Positions 25,271 to 34,573 of a stretch of 64,000 nucleotides of DNA are shown here, piece after piece (within the stretch, counting starts at the first letter, position 1; every line of letters starts with the position of its first letter). Origin of the DNA: JBGSKV01 sp041740975 (lineage in GTDB: Bacteria; Bdellovibrionota_B; Oligoflexia; Oligoflexales; JALZUQ01); NCBI GenBank assembly GCA_041740975.1, contig JBGSKV010000004.1, positions 1 through 64,000 of the forward strand, given 5' to 3'. Position numbers and translations under genes: made by a program. The notes under the pieces are model-generated. The model made no database searches and had not been told where the DNA came from. It worked only from the letters and a program-made list of their open reading frames with translations.

Positions 25271-26163
25271 AGTGCGCAGTGACTTGCTTCATCTCGCGTC
25301 TCTATTTCAATCGTTATATGCATCTGGTGTTGGGCGTTGACTATATTGCGGACACCTTCTTTAATTTTTTTTCCATCTTCTGTGGTGTAGGCGTTTTTGA
25401 CGACCACATGAATAGAGGCTACGTGATTTTGACCGTCCAAAGACCAGCAGTGAAAGTCGTGAATGCTTTCAACATGGAGAATTTGTCTGATTTTTTGCGA
25501 CAATCCCTCCATATCGACTCCTTTAGGGGTGGTTTGTAAGATAATCTGAACGCTGGGAGCAATAGCGCGGATGGCGCCCACAAATATCACGATGGCAATG
25601 ATGATTGACAAAATAGGATCCAAAATCGGCAAATGCACAAAGCGCATGACAACCGAAATGACCAAAACTGCGGCCCACCCCATGACATCTTCCCAGAGAT
25701 GCCAACTCAAAACTTTTTCGTTGTGCCCGTGGCCATGCTGAAGTTTCCAAGCTGCAAAACCATTTACGGCGAGACCTAGTATTGCCAGACCTATCATTCC
25801 ATTGAGATGCGGCATCTCAGGACTGCTGAGTTTAGGAATCGATCGCGCCACAATGTAGATCGAACCGCCCAATAGTGCGAAGCCTGTCACCAAACTTGAA
25901 ATAAGGGAAAGCCTTCGATAACCATAAGAGTGTGTTGCGCTAGATTTGCGCTTAGACATTTTTTCCATGACGAGCGCGAAACCCAATGCGATGCTATCGC
26001 CAAAATCATGGATGGCGTCAGACTGAATAGCGTGGCTGCCAACTAAAATTCCACCAACTAACTCGATGATGGCAAAGACAAAATTGAGTATGAATGCAAG
26101 GCGGATATTGGAAACGCTTGAGTTCCCGTGTTCATGGTCGTGATGGTGATGATGTAGTCCCAT
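25255..26163 (-). CDS. Cation diffusion facilitator (CDF) family metal exporter
   Basis: 302 residues from the ATG at 26163 with a His-rich N-terminus (MGLHHHHHDHEHG). Six membrane segments; metal-site residues in TM2 (SDAIHDFGDS) and TM5 (WHLWEDVMGW) are the HxxxD-type pairs of zinc CDFs of the CzcD group. The cytoplasmic C-terminal domain (residues about 210-302) ends with a Cys/His tail (HCALHACV). It exports Zn2+ or a similar ion in exchange for protons. A longer start at 26226 is possible. Divergent from a ZIP-like importer gene, which suggests joint control of one metal. Confidence 0.9.
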   Translation of the reverse strand: MGLHHHHHDHEHGNSSVSNIRLAFILNFVFAIIELVGGILVGSHAIQSDAIHDFGDSIALGFALVMEKMSKRKSSATHSYGYRRLSLISSLVTGFALLGGSIYIVARSIPKLSSPEMPHLNGMIGLAILGLAVNGFAAWKLQHGHGHNEKVLSWHLWEDVMGWAAVLVISVVMRFVHLPILDPILSIIIAIVIFVGAIRAIAPSVQIILQTTPKGVDMEGLSQKIRQILHVESIHDFHCWSLDGQNHVASIHVVVKNAYTTEDGKKIKEGVRNIVNAQHQMHITIEIETRDEASHCALHACV

Positions 26164-26242
26164 AGCAGTGATTATACATGGCGCAGGGACACGTTCCAAG
26201 GTATAACCTCGACCACTTTGGTTCATTAAAGGTGTTCACATC

Positions 26243-26914
26243 ATGTTTTATCTCGCGTTGTGCGTACTGTGGCAATTAGCGGCTCCGTGGTTGTGTGCGA
26301 TCATTAGCAAACATCCCACTTCGGCGAAGTATTTGGGTTGGACCATCAACATTTATATCGTTTTTGCAGTCGTCGTGCATATCCTACCGGAAAGTTTTCA
26401 TATTGTCGGTTGGTGGGCGATCATTCTCGCACTCGTGACAGCCGTAGGCTTTTGGTTTCTGGAAGCGTATTACCAAAACGAGAATCGCGAAATGTCCTAT
26501 ATGGTGTTGGCTGTGGCATTAGCGGGCCTCATGCTTCACATGGCAATCGATGGCGCGGCTATCTTTGAGTCGGACACATCGCATTCGTTGCAGGATTTCC
26601 ATGGGGGGCATTCGCATCAGCATTTAGCCTGGGCAATCGTAGCTCACCAGTTTCCCGTTTCGCTATTTTTGTGGATGACTTTGACAAGATATCTTTCGAC
26701 TTATGTCAGTTATTTTTGGATGGTCGTTATGGGTCTCGCGGCAATCGTCGGTTATTACAACTCACACTTTCTTGTGGATCATGTTCATCCTGATATAGCT
26801 TTTGCAATGCTTCAAGCCATTGCGGGAGGAGCACTCATTCATTGCGTCTGGCATCCGCTCCACGTTCATGACGCTCACGTACATGGTGAAGACTGTAAAC
26901 ACGAAAGTCATTAA
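26243..26914 (+). CDS. ZIP-like metal permease, divergent, His-rich
   Basis: 223 residues with about seven or eight membrane helices. HMAIDGAAI matches the TM4 metal site HNxxDG of ZIP proteins and AIVAHQFPVSLFLW the TM5 site HExP, here with Gln in place of Glu. The loop HGGHSHQHL and the tail HPLHVHDAHVHGEDCKHESH are rich in His. Metal uptake (Zn, Fe or Mn) is inferred. AAGGTG precedes the ATG. Divergent from the CDF exporter 79 bases away. The stop codon lies inside the arm of the large palindrome that follows. Confidence 0.72.
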   Translation: MFYLALCVLWQLAAPWLCAIISKHPTSAKYLGWTINIYIVFAVVVHILPESFHIVGWWAIILALVTAVGFWFLEAYYQNENREMSYMVLAVALAGLMLHMAIDGAAIFESDTSHSLQDFHGGHSHQHLAWAIVAHQFPVSLFLWMTLTRYLSTYVSYFWMVVMGLAAIVGYYNSHFLVDHVHPDIAFAMLQAIAGGALIHCVWHPLHVHDAHVHGEDCKHESH

Positions 26915-27012
26915 TTCAGGGACACATAACTAAATTGTATAAATAAAGAACCCGAAGTTAAAAAACTTCGGGTTCTTTATTTATACAATTTAGTTATGTG
27001 TCCCTGAATTAA
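26911..27012. repeat. Perfect 102-bp palindrome (49-bp arms, 4-base loop)
   Basis: Every base of 26911-26959 pairs with 26964-27012; the loop is AAAA. The inner part (AAAGAACCCGAAGTT and its complement) looks like a normal terminator with A/T runs; the outer 34 bp per arm (ending AATTCAGGGACACATAAC) is extra. The left arm includes the stop codon of the ZIP-like gene. It could be a terminator grown by inverted duplication, or a small non-autonomous mobile element. Confidence 0.95.
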
Positions 27013-27038
27013 AAAGCCGCGTTTAACACGCGGCTTTT
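27012..27038. terminator. Bidirectional intrinsic terminator
   Basis: AAAAGCCGCG (27012-27021) pairs perfectly with CGCGGCTTTT (27029-27038). It directly follows the large palindrome and separates the ZIP-like gene from the convergent small Cys protein gene. Confidence 0.8.
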
Positions 27039-27062
27039 GCATTTCGTAAATTCAAGAACTCT

Positions 27063-27305
27063 CTAGTAAATGATCTCGCGTCCAGCGATGTGACCAGTGC
27101 TTCGGGTATTGCATCCACACGTACGATTGCCGGCTGATTCAAAGCGGGTCGTGCAGGCGATACAAGTGCGAACCTTGATTTTGATGGGAGCCAAATTAGC
27201 CAAGCGCCGAGCATGATTTTTAAGCTCGATGTCTTTTACCACAGAAGGCGGCAACCTCTTGACCTTGTTGGGAAAATTCGTCGTGATGTTTGTTTTTGTT
27301 TCCAT
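27063..27305 (-). CDS. Small zinc-ribbon-like protein
   Basis: 80 residues from the ATG at 27305. The N-terminal half is basic and helical (KVKRLPPSVVKDIELKNHARRLANL); the C-terminal half reads RTCIACTTRFESAGNRTCGCNTRS. CxxC followed by FESxGNRxC resembles the zinc knuckle seen in small proteins of many proteobacteria (CxxCxxxFxSxGxxNRxCxxC), but the last pair is CGC instead of CxxC. Function unknown, perhaps nucleic-acid binding. Confidence 0.6.
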   Translation of the reverse strand: METKTNITTNFPNKVKRLPPSVVKDIELKNHARRLANLAPIKIKVRTCIACTTRFESAGNRTCGCNTRSTGHIAGREIIY

Positions 27306-27449
27306 AAACTTTCTTGGCAAGTAAAATCGTAGTTAGCGAAAAAATCCAGATCGTGAAAATTTGGAAGACGGACGCCCGGACTCTATTGAAAGCTGCCTAA
27401 AAAGTCAAATTGAATCATGTTTATATCAAAATTTCAGAGGTTTACCTTA

Positions 27450-29594
27450 ATGATGCGGTCCATTTTCCTCATCGCTTTCTTTGTCATACTGGGAAAGCCG
27501 CTTGTGGGCTGCAAAAGTGTCGGAACGTCGACCCTCACCTCCGGAATTGTCGATAACTCACGAGATTTTGGTCTTGGCGAAGTTTATGTCAAACCAATCA
27601 CAAACGAGATCATCGCAATCCTGCCACACTTAGCCGATTTTAATGGGCACATTCTTCTTGGCAATTTGCAAATTCAAATCGTCTTCAAAGGTATGAGTGG
27701 TGCTTCGGACAAAGCTTTCGAAAAAAAAGTTCATGATCAGAAAATAATGCGAGTGTTTAAGCGTCGCGATAAGAAAACGTGGGAGATGGAGCCATTTCAA
27801 GGCTTAAAGTTTGCGGTTGGCAATCAACCTTTGTCGGAAATGGAAGATGTTTCTTTTTCACCCGTCACCGCCTCAAAAGAGGCCGGAATCAGTGTGAGCT
27901 TTCGTCAAGCAACGCGTCGATATGAGCTGTATGTTTCTCTCGGTTCTTCGGCATCTTTTATTGCAATGGAATTCAGATCTCAGAATAAACAAACTAAGGT
28001 TTCAAAACTTGGTCTTATTTTCGATACTGACCACTTAGATGTCGTGGGGCCTCTGAAAGGTGAGCGGGGCCAGTCCGTGGGCTTCTATCAGAAACTTAAA
28101 GAAATAAGTGTCGTCAGCTTGCAGTCTTTTACACTTAGCAAAACCGAAGATGAATTGCGCATGGACGTCGTAGCACCGGAGTTGAAGTTTGAGTTTCTGT
28201 TATTTGTGGATGCTCCGGAGCAGCAAATGGCGACGACTGCGGCATTGGCGGAAGGTTCTTACGGTCGTTTAAAACTGCGATGCGTCAAATGCGATCTGCC
28301 TGTTTCGCTATTTGTCCTAACTCAGGATAGAGAACCGCTGTTTAAGCTCACTGCATCACCGGTTCTCGAAAGAAATTTCGTGATGCCTGTAGGAACTTAT
28401 ATTTTTTCAGAGGATTCTTTGGGTCTCAAAGTGTGGTCTCAGAAACCAGTCGAGATTATTAGAGATCTAGAACACATCTACGAAGTTTCCAATCGGGGCT
28501 CTTCACAAATTATAGTAAAAATTGATCCGTCAGATGAACCGAGGGGACTATCGAGTTTTGAAATCTTCAAAAAAGACTCCACTACCGGCCAGCCTTTTTT
28601 GGTTATGAATGAGCCTGAACCCGTCGTTCATCGCAATAAAATCGTCACGGAAAAAAATGTTTTGTCATTGACCCTTCCCAGCGATCAGTACACCGCGCGT
28701 CTCATCAGTCAATGGCATGGCAAATTATGTGAGTTCGATATCAAGGGTCCATCAAACCAAGCTGTCGAACATGATTGCCGACTTTCCAAAGGCAAGGCAG
28801 ATGCCACGAAGTGGGTGGACCATCGACAGCACTTTGAGAAAATTAGTTTTACCGAATCACGCTTTCGATGGCCTATTACCATCTACCCTGTGAGTGTGGG
28901 AACGAAAGAACTTTGGCAGAACATGTTTGGTGATCGTGATGACATTCAAGTGAGTGAGGCAAGGGATTTTTTAAATATCCGTAAAAGTATGGCCCTGGTT
29001 GTTTTGGGTTGTCCTGATTTTAGTCGAACTTTGACCGAATTTGAAACAACACTCAGAGGGCTGCAACCAGACGCGGTCGAAGTCTTCGGCTGCAACTTGC
29101 GTTACGACTATAGTCTCTATATAGGAAAAGTAGTTGAAGTGATGAACGGCATACAGCGCAACGTGGTGTTCATATCGCCGGATGAAAATGCCATCAATCG
29201 GTTACCGCCAAAACTTGCGATATTTGACAAGTCCGTCCCAGGACCAAACGAATTGGAAAAGTGGGCCGGTTTAATGCGTCGAGGAGAATTTAGTTTGGTT
29301 TGGGGTAGTCGTTTGCAGCCATCAGGTACAACATTATCGACGCGTGAAGTGGAAATTAAGAATTTGCCTGGTGCGTTCCCGCGTAAAATTATATTCATTT
29401 CAAATCATGGTAAGTCAATTGAAGTACCGATTCGTGATACAAGTGATTCTCTGGAATTGATCAAGGAAAAAGTGCCTAAATTTCCTCATGCTTCATGGTG
29501 GCGTGCCGAAGTCTGGGGCAGCTGGGGCAAAAATCCTGCGGCAAACGAAGAATTAACATTATTAGGTGTTACGAACTTTCAGAAAAATTTGTAA
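27450..29594 (+). CDS. Very large lipoprotein of unknown function
   Basis: 714 residues from the ATG at 27450, with GAGG 9 bases upstream; it begins a signal ending in lipobox LVGC. The first 350 residues look beta-rich (short alternating strands, little Cys). Residues about 480-714 form a distinct alpha/beta region with SMALVVLGCPDFSRTLTEFE, NVVFISPDENAINRLPPKL, SLVWGSRLQPSG and HASWWRAEVWGSWG; it hints at a Rossmann-like domain but I cannot name the family. Precedes deoA by 30 bases on the same strand. Confidence 0.75.
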   Translation: MMRSIFLIAFFVILGKPLVGCKSVGTSTLTSGIVDNSRDFGLGEVYVKPITNEIIAILPHLADFNGHILLGNLQIQIVFKGMSGASDKAFEKKVHDQKIMRVFKRRDKKTWEMEPFQGLKFAVGNQPLSEMEDVSFSPVTASKEAGISVSFRQATRRYELYVSLGSSASFIAMEFRSQNKQTKVSKLGLIFDTDHLDVVGPLKGERGQSVGFYQKLKEISVVSLQSFTLSKTEDELRMDVVAPELKFEFLLFVDAPEQQMATTAALAEGSYGRLKLRCVKCDLPVSLFVLTQDREPLFKLTASPVLERNFVMPVGTYIFSEDSLGLKVWSQKPVEIIRDLEHIYEVSNRGSSQIIVKIDPSDEPRGLSSFEIFKKDSTTGQPFLVMNEPEPVVHRNKIVTEKNVLSLTLPSDQYTARLISQWHGKLCEFDIKGPSNQAVEHDCRLSKGKADATKWVDHRQHFEKISFTESRFRWPITIYPVSVGTKELWQNMFGDRDDIQVSEARDFLNIRKSMALVVLGCPDFSRTLTEFETTLRGLQPDAVEVFGCNLRYDYSLYIGKVVEVMNGIQRNVVFISPDENAINRLPPKLAIFDKSVPGPNELEKWAGLMRRGEFSLVWGSRLQPSGTTLSTREVEIKNLPGAFPRKIIFISNHGKSIEVPIRDTSDSLELIKEKVPKFPHASWWRAEVWGSWGKNPAANEELTLLGVTNFQKNL

Positions 29595-29624
29595 GCTACT
29601 TTGTCCCCGGACATTGGAGTATAC

Positions 29625-30932
29625 ATGTCTCATATCCCTGCAGAAATTATTCGTAAGAAAAGAGATGGCGTCGCGTTGTCGCGTGATGAGTTGCAGTTTT
29701 TCGTCACGAACTTTCTTGCTGACAAAATTTCTGAAGGTCAAATGGGTGCCTTCTTGATGGCCGTCACTCTGAAGGGAATGACGATGGACGAGACAGCCTC
29801 CATGACGGAGCTTTCGCGCGATTCGGGTCAGATATTCAAATGGCCGCAGTGGCAATCCTTGGTCGTCGACAAGCATAGCACGGGCGGCGTCGGTGATAAG
29901 ACTTCGATGGTACTGCTGCCACTTTGTCTATTAGAAGGTTTAAAAGTTCCCATGATGGCTGGTCGAGGTCTAGGCCACACCGGTGGAACGATTGATAAGT
30001 TGGAATCCGTCCCTGGTATGCGCGTACGTCTCACTGATGAAGAAGTGGAAAATATGATGACCGTCCATGGCGGCGTATTGATGGGGCAAACTGAAAATAT
30101 CGTACCGCTCGATTATCGTCTCTATCATTTGCGGGACGTGACAGCGACAATCGAATCGATTCCCTTGATTGTCACATCTATTCTTTCTAAAAAACTGGCG
30201 GAAGGCGTCAAAGCACTCGTCATGGACATAAAGTTTGGTAGTGGCGCGTTTATGCAAGATCTTCCGCAAGCCAGGGAACTCAGCCATTGGCTGATAGAAG
30301 TCGGAAAGCGCTGCGGTTTGACCGTTCGTTGCGTACTATCCAACATGGGATCACCGTTAGGAAGAACGGCTGGCAATGCCCTGGAGATTAAAGAATGCAT
30401 CGATGTTTTGCATGGCGCCGGACCTCAGCATACTCGCGAGCTATCGGTGGAACTGGCGGCACATATGGTTCAGATGGTTCACCCGCATAAAAATCTAGAA
30501 AAAATCAAGCAGCAACTATGTGTCTACTTGGAAAACGGCAAAGCGTGGCAAGTGTTTAAAAACATTATGGGTGCTCAAGGCGCGAAAGTCGAAGCGTTGG
30601 AAGATGTGTCATTGCTTCCCAAAGCAAAGTATACCGAACATGTTTTTGCGCCGCACGATGGTTACGTGTCCGAAATTAATGTTCGCAAACTTGGACTATC
30701 AACTGTTGTCCTTGGTGGCGGCCGTCTTGCATCTAAAGACAAAATCGATCATGCCGTGGGACTTTCCCAGATGACCGGACTGGGAGAGTTTCGTAAATCT
30801 GGCGATATTTTGTGTTCTATCGAGTCTAATGATCAGCAAAAACTTCAACAAGCCAAGACGATGGTGGCAGAAGCCTACCAATTTTCCGATAAACCAAAGG
30901 TCTTCAAACTTATAGAGGAAGTGATTTCGTGA
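29625..30932 (+). CDS. deoA: Thymidine phosphorylase
   Basis: 435 residues, normal length for the nucleoside phosphorylase type II family. KHSTGGVGDKTSMVLLPLCL binds phosphate, AGRGLGHTGGTIDKLES and the MDIKFGSGAFMQ loop complete the active site. It splits thymidine or deoxyuridine with phosphate into base and deoxyribose-1-phosphate. ATG at 29625 with GGAG 7 bases upstream. Its last codons overlap the GTG start of hpt, so the pair forms a nucleoside and base salvage operon. Confidence 0.95.
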   Translation: MSHIPAEIIRKKRDGVALSRDELQFFVTNFLADKISEGQMGAFLMAVTLKGMTMDETASMTELSRDSGQIFKWPQWQSLVVDKHSTGGVGDKTSMVLLPLCLLEGLKVPMMAGRGLGHTGGTIDKLESVPGMRVRLTDEEVENMMTVHGGVLMGQTENIVPLDYRLYHLRDVTATIESIPLIVTSILSKKLAEGVKALVMDIKFGSGAFMQDLPQARELSHWLIEVGKRCGLTVRCVLSNMGSPLGRTAGNALEIKECIDVLHGAGPQHTRELSVELAAHMVQMVHPHKNLEKIKQQLCVYLENGKAWQVFKNIMGAQGAKVEALEDVSLLPKAKYTEHVFAPHDGYVSEINVRKLGLSTVVLGGGRLASKDKIDHAVGLSQMTGLGEFRKSGDILCSIESNDQQKLQQAKTMVAEAYQFSDKPKVFKLIEEVIS

Positions 30933-31459
30933 CACACATTCCAGGTCGTAAAACGAAAGTTCTTTTTAATGCCGAAACCATTCAACAACGCATCAGCCAG
31001 TTAGGCCAGCAGATTACCAAAGACTACGCGGGACAATCGGTCTTGGTCGTTGGCGTCCTCAAAGGGGCTATCGTATTTATGACGGACTTAATGCGAGCCA
31101 TCGAGCTTCCGATCGAAATCGATTTTATTGGCGCGCAAAGTTATGAGGGCACTCAAAGTACCGGCCACGTCAGATTGACGCATGACTTGTCGCGTGAGAT
31201 CAAAGGCCGGCATGTGCTGATCGTCGAAGACATTATCGATACTGGCTATACTGTGGATTACTTGTTGAAAACTTTGGCGGTACGCCAGCCGAAGTCCCTG
31301 AAGATTTGTAGCTTGCTATCAAAGCCTGAAGCCCACGTTATGAAACACAAAATCGATTATTTTGGTTTCGAGATTACAAGGGAATTCGTAGTGGGTTATG
31401 GCTTAGACTTGGACGGACTATACAGAAATTTGCCCGAAATCGTGCAAATCACGGATTAA
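30929..31459 (+). CDS. hpt: Hypoxanthine phosphoribosyltransferase
   Basis: 176 residues. PRPP loop VLIVEDIIDTGYTVDYLL, the VGVLKGAIVFMTDLMR phosphate loop and the flexible-loop GAQSYEGTQSTG are all in place. It converts hypoxanthine (and often guanine) plus PRPP to the nucleotide. GTG start overlapping the deoA stop by 4 bases. Cytoplasmic purine salvage. Confidence 0.94.
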   Translation: MTHIPGRKTKVLFNAETIQQRISQLGQQITKDYAGQSVLVVGVLKGAIVFMTDLMRAIELPIEIDFIGAQSYEGTQSTGHVRLTHDLSREIKGRHVLIVEDIIDTGYTVDYLLKTLAVRQPKSLKICSLLSKPEAHVMKHKIDYFGFEITREFVVGYGLDLDGLYRNLPEIVQITD

Positions 31460-31472
31460 GAGAACTGGCCAA

Positions 31473-34277
31473 TTATTTTGTCGCAAAGCCACAAGGTGAG
31501 ACGATTCGAACGATATTTAAAGTAGAATTCAAGAAATCATAGTCGGAATAAATGAACTTTTGCGCGAAAGCCATGATGACGTTGCCATTATTGTTTTCGT
31601 CGCAATTGCGGACGACAGATACGCGATGAGGGCGACCTATACACAAAACATTTAACGTGGCTTGCAGAGACTTATCGAAATCTGCGGCGCTGACTTGGTC
31701 CTCAATGGATATGCCGCCGCCGCATTCGCCTACTTGATTTTTACCGCCAATAACACTCTCTACCGAGTATTTTCCTTCGTCAACCCCTGTCAAAGGTCTT
31801 AGCAGTCGCACGCGAGATGATCCTGATTCCGCTACATAAATATCACCATTGGACTGCAGTGAAGCACCCGAGGGGCGTGAAATATAGGTTAGAGTTCCAT
31901 TCGCTTTGTCACTGAAATCAGTCGACACCCCTTTTCCTAAAATATAAGTGATTTTTGACTTTGCGAAATAAGGTAAAGTGCCATCATATCTATAATGTTT
32001 GATGTCTCCCCAATTCGAATATTCTTGCTGATTAGGGGAGGCGAGCGTTCGTGTTTTTGTTGCTGAGTTGTATTCATACATTGGATTAACTAGAATAATC
32101 GGTTTGACTTTACCAAGCTGATAGCCTCTGTTCTCGGTCAAATACAAATTATACTGATCATCCATTTCAATGGAACTATTGCGTTGCAAAACTTCGCTCA
32201 TATTTTCATCGGGTGCGATATTAATGCATTGGCTATTGGAAGGATTCTTAAGGTTATCAACATAATAAAATCCAGAGTCGGCTAAAAAGAATAACTCGTT
32301 CTTTGGTCCGATCACCATAGCATTAGGATTACGGCATTTGTAAGATAGTACCTCAGAGATATCACCGTTTTTCGCCACGTGCAGGATTTTTCCTAAGCCA
32401 TCAGAAACATACAATTTATCTTCTTTGTCAAATACGGAAACTATTCCAGAGAATCGGTTACGCGAAACAGTTTTGATCTGACCGTGGACGTCAATGATTT
32501 GCATGACATTGGACTTATCGCGCAGTATTCCAAGAACGATGGTTTCGCCGGTTTTTGTGACATGGACGCGATGGACTACAGAATACTGAAGTTCAGTTGA
32601 AGGCTTCGGCGCTTCATTTTCCGGCAATCTGCCGATGATTTTCTTCACCTCACCAGCTCGATTGACCTCGAATATCTCTGAATTGCCAAAAGACTCCGAA
32701 AAAAGTACAAAATACGAATCAGTCCCACTTCTGGATAAACGAAAAGCCAAAATTTCTGGAGAAGTCTCACTTTTGTACATGAACGAATCTTCAGTAAAAA
32801 GCTGGCCACTATTGTCGACTTGATACTCTATGTACCCATCTTTGTATTTGTAGACTCTCACTTCGTTTTTTGTCGTAAAATCCGTATTCTTCGCGATAGT
32901 AAAGATGCTCATCGAGTTGTCGGAATGTATGACAAATGAAACTTTGCTCGATATAAAAGCTTCGCGCGCAATACCAATAAGGCTGTTCTTCGGTGTGCCA
33001 AGTAAAACGTTTAGTCCTTTGCCGACAACGGTCGAGATGATTCCAGATTTGTCAATTTTGCGAATGCAGTTTCCATATAAATCGTCACCAGCACATTGGC
33101 CGACAAAATAAATTTCGTCGTCAGTGCCGACTGCTAGGTTTGAAAAATTGCCGATGGATTGATTGGCAACGCTGCCACCATCGTCCGGAGTGCCGAAATA
33201 ATATGAATGATCAATGCCGGCGATGGTCTCAAGTGTGTCTGTGCTTGTTATTCTCTGTATAGCAGCTAAACCGTAGCTGTTTTTACCTAACAGCACTTCT
33301 CCATTCTTTTGAACTGCGATTTGATCAAGCGTATTTACCGGCGAAGACATGGGATTGGCAGGAATGTATTGGTAAAGTAATTCAACTTTATTGTTGATTT
33401 TGAGAACACGTGCATTTCGATCGCTATTGCTTTTATCGAGAACGTATAGTCCATCGTCCGTACATGCCATGGAGACGATTTTAGTAAAAAAGATTCGGAA
33501 TGGACTACTGATCTCATTTAAATTTCCAGAATTAGCACTGCCGGCAAACAATGTGTATTTTGTATCTTGGAATTTATAAATGAAATTATTTTGTGAAAAA
33601 TACAGCGTACCATTCGAGGCGCAGAATTGTGCATTCTGGTCGAGGCTCTTGTTAAGAGAGTCTAGACCTACAGTTTGAAAGCCAAATTTTTGTTGCGATG
33701 CATTCAGCTGCAATTTGGCTGACGATTCACGAACAAATACGCGTGGAATTTCGGCGACAAAGCCGTATGTTGAGACTGCGTAAGGAAGAAGTACAATGCT
33801 AGATTCTGTTTTGGTGTTTTCGTCGCGAGTAAGTTCGACATTCATTTGCAGCTGAGTTGCCACGAAACTATCAAGTTTAACATCACAAGAATACCTTAGA
33901 GACGATTGCGAAGAAGAGCAGTTGGAATGCGCAAAAGAGGAGCCAGATACGAACTTTGGCAAACCCCACGTGAGCTGAAGTCCGTTCTCAATATGACCCG
34001 GTACAACTTCATTGCCATTCGCGTCACTTGCGACCACCGCGCAGTCAATTCGGTAATCGTTTTTGGAAATTTTCTTAAAACCACAGTTGGAACGTGCGTT
34101 TTCAAAAGTGAGTTGGCCGCCTGTCACAACTGAGGGCATGGACACCCCATCGTTATCCGCTTCACCTTTTCCGAGGCCGCCCACTGCATCGCGTTCTTCT
34201 ACTTCGCTTGGATTGCAGGCCCCTAGCCAAATCAGTTGGCTCAAAATGACGATGGTTTTGAAAACTACTAACTTCAA
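31473..34277 (-). CDS. Very large lipoprotein with beta-propeller (NHL-like) repeats
   Basis: 934 residues if started at the TTG at 34277, which has AGGGG 8 bases upstream and gives a compact lipoprotein signal (MKLVVFKTIVILSQLIWLGAC). The frame extends 29 codons further to an ATG at 34364, but that would place the signal internally. After an Ig-like N-terminal part, the body contains recurring units such as YTLFAGSANSGNLNEISSPF, NLAVGTDDEIYFVGQC and GASLQSNGDIYVAESGSS that resemble NHL/teneurin-type propeller blades. Such propellers bind ligands or proteins. Probably exposed on the outer membrane. Convergent with hpt. Confidence 0.8.
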   Translation of the reverse strand: MKLVVFKTIVILSQLIWLGACNPSEVEERDAVGGLGKGEADNDGVSMPSVVTGGQLTFENARSNCGFKKISKNDYRIDCAVVASDANGNEVVPGHIENGLQLTWGLPKFVSGSSFAHSNCSSSQSSLRYSCDVKLDSFVATQLQMNVELTRDENTKTESSIVLLPYAVSTYGFVAEIPRVFVRESSAKLQLNASQQKFGFQTVGLDSLNKSLDQNAQFCASNGTLYFSQNNFIYKFQDTKYTLFAGSANSGNLNEISSPFRIFFTKIVSMACTDDGLYVLDKSNSDRNARVLKINNKVELLYQYIPANPMSSPVNTLDQIAVQKNGEVLLGKNSYGLAAIQRITSTDTLETIAGIDHSYYFGTPDDGGSVANQSIGNFSNLAVGTDDEIYFVGQCAGDDLYGNCIRKIDKSGIISTVVGKGLNVLLGTPKNSLIGIAREAFISSKVSFVIHSDNSMSIFTIAKNTDFTTKNEVRVYKYKDGYIEYQVDNSGQLFTEDSFMYKSETSPEILAFRLSRSGTDSYFVLFSESFGNSEIFEVNRAGEVKKIIGRLPENEAPKPSTELQYSVVHRVHVTKTGETIVLGILRDKSNVMQIIDVHGQIKTVSRNRFSGIVSVFDKEDKLYVSDGLGKILHVAKNGDISEVLSYKCRNPNAMVIGPKNELFFLADSGFYYVDNLKNPSNSQCINIAPDENMSEVLQRNSSIEMDDQYNLYLTENRGYQLGKVKPIILVNPMYEYNSATKTRTLASPNQQEYSNWGDIKHYRYDGTLPYFAKSKITYILGKGVSTDFSDKANGTLTYISRPSGASLQSNGDIYVAESGSSRVRLLRPLTGVDEGKYSVESVIGGKNQVGECGGGISIEDQVSAADFDKSLQATLNVLCIGRPHRVSVVRNCDENNNGNVIMAFAQKFIYSDYDFLNSTLNIVRIVSPCGFATK

Positions 34278-34445
34278 TTTCGCTACCCCTATCCCACCTG
34301 GTCGGAAGCGGGCGGGGAGCAGCTGAGAAGAATTTGCGGTCACAATAAAGTCTTGAGATTTCATTATGTTATGCTGAAAATGGGAAAGTATTTCATTGGC
34401 CCTGCGATCCAGGGGTTTCCAAAAGTCAGATTTCCCACGGCAGGG

Positions 34446-34559
34446 TTAGGGGTGTCGAGCTGGTGATTTCGCGGCAGCGAGCACTTCTAAAAAACTAGTT
34501 GGTGCTGCGAAAGTTAGGATTGTTAATACCACAACCCAAGGCAATGCCAAAGATGCCAT
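34446..34559 (-). CDS. Possible 37-residue membrane peptide
   Basis: A short frame downstream of the nucleoside phosphorylase-like gene encodes MASLALPWVVVLTILTFAAP followed by a short polar tail: one good transmembrane helix. AGGA lies about 12 bases upstream, farther than ideal. No family resemblance; may be chance. The rest of 34278-34573 shows nothing. Confidence 0.25.
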   Translation of the reverse strand: MASLALPWVVVLTILTFAAPTSFLEVLAAAKSPARHP

Positions 34560-34573
34560 CGTTAATGCATATC

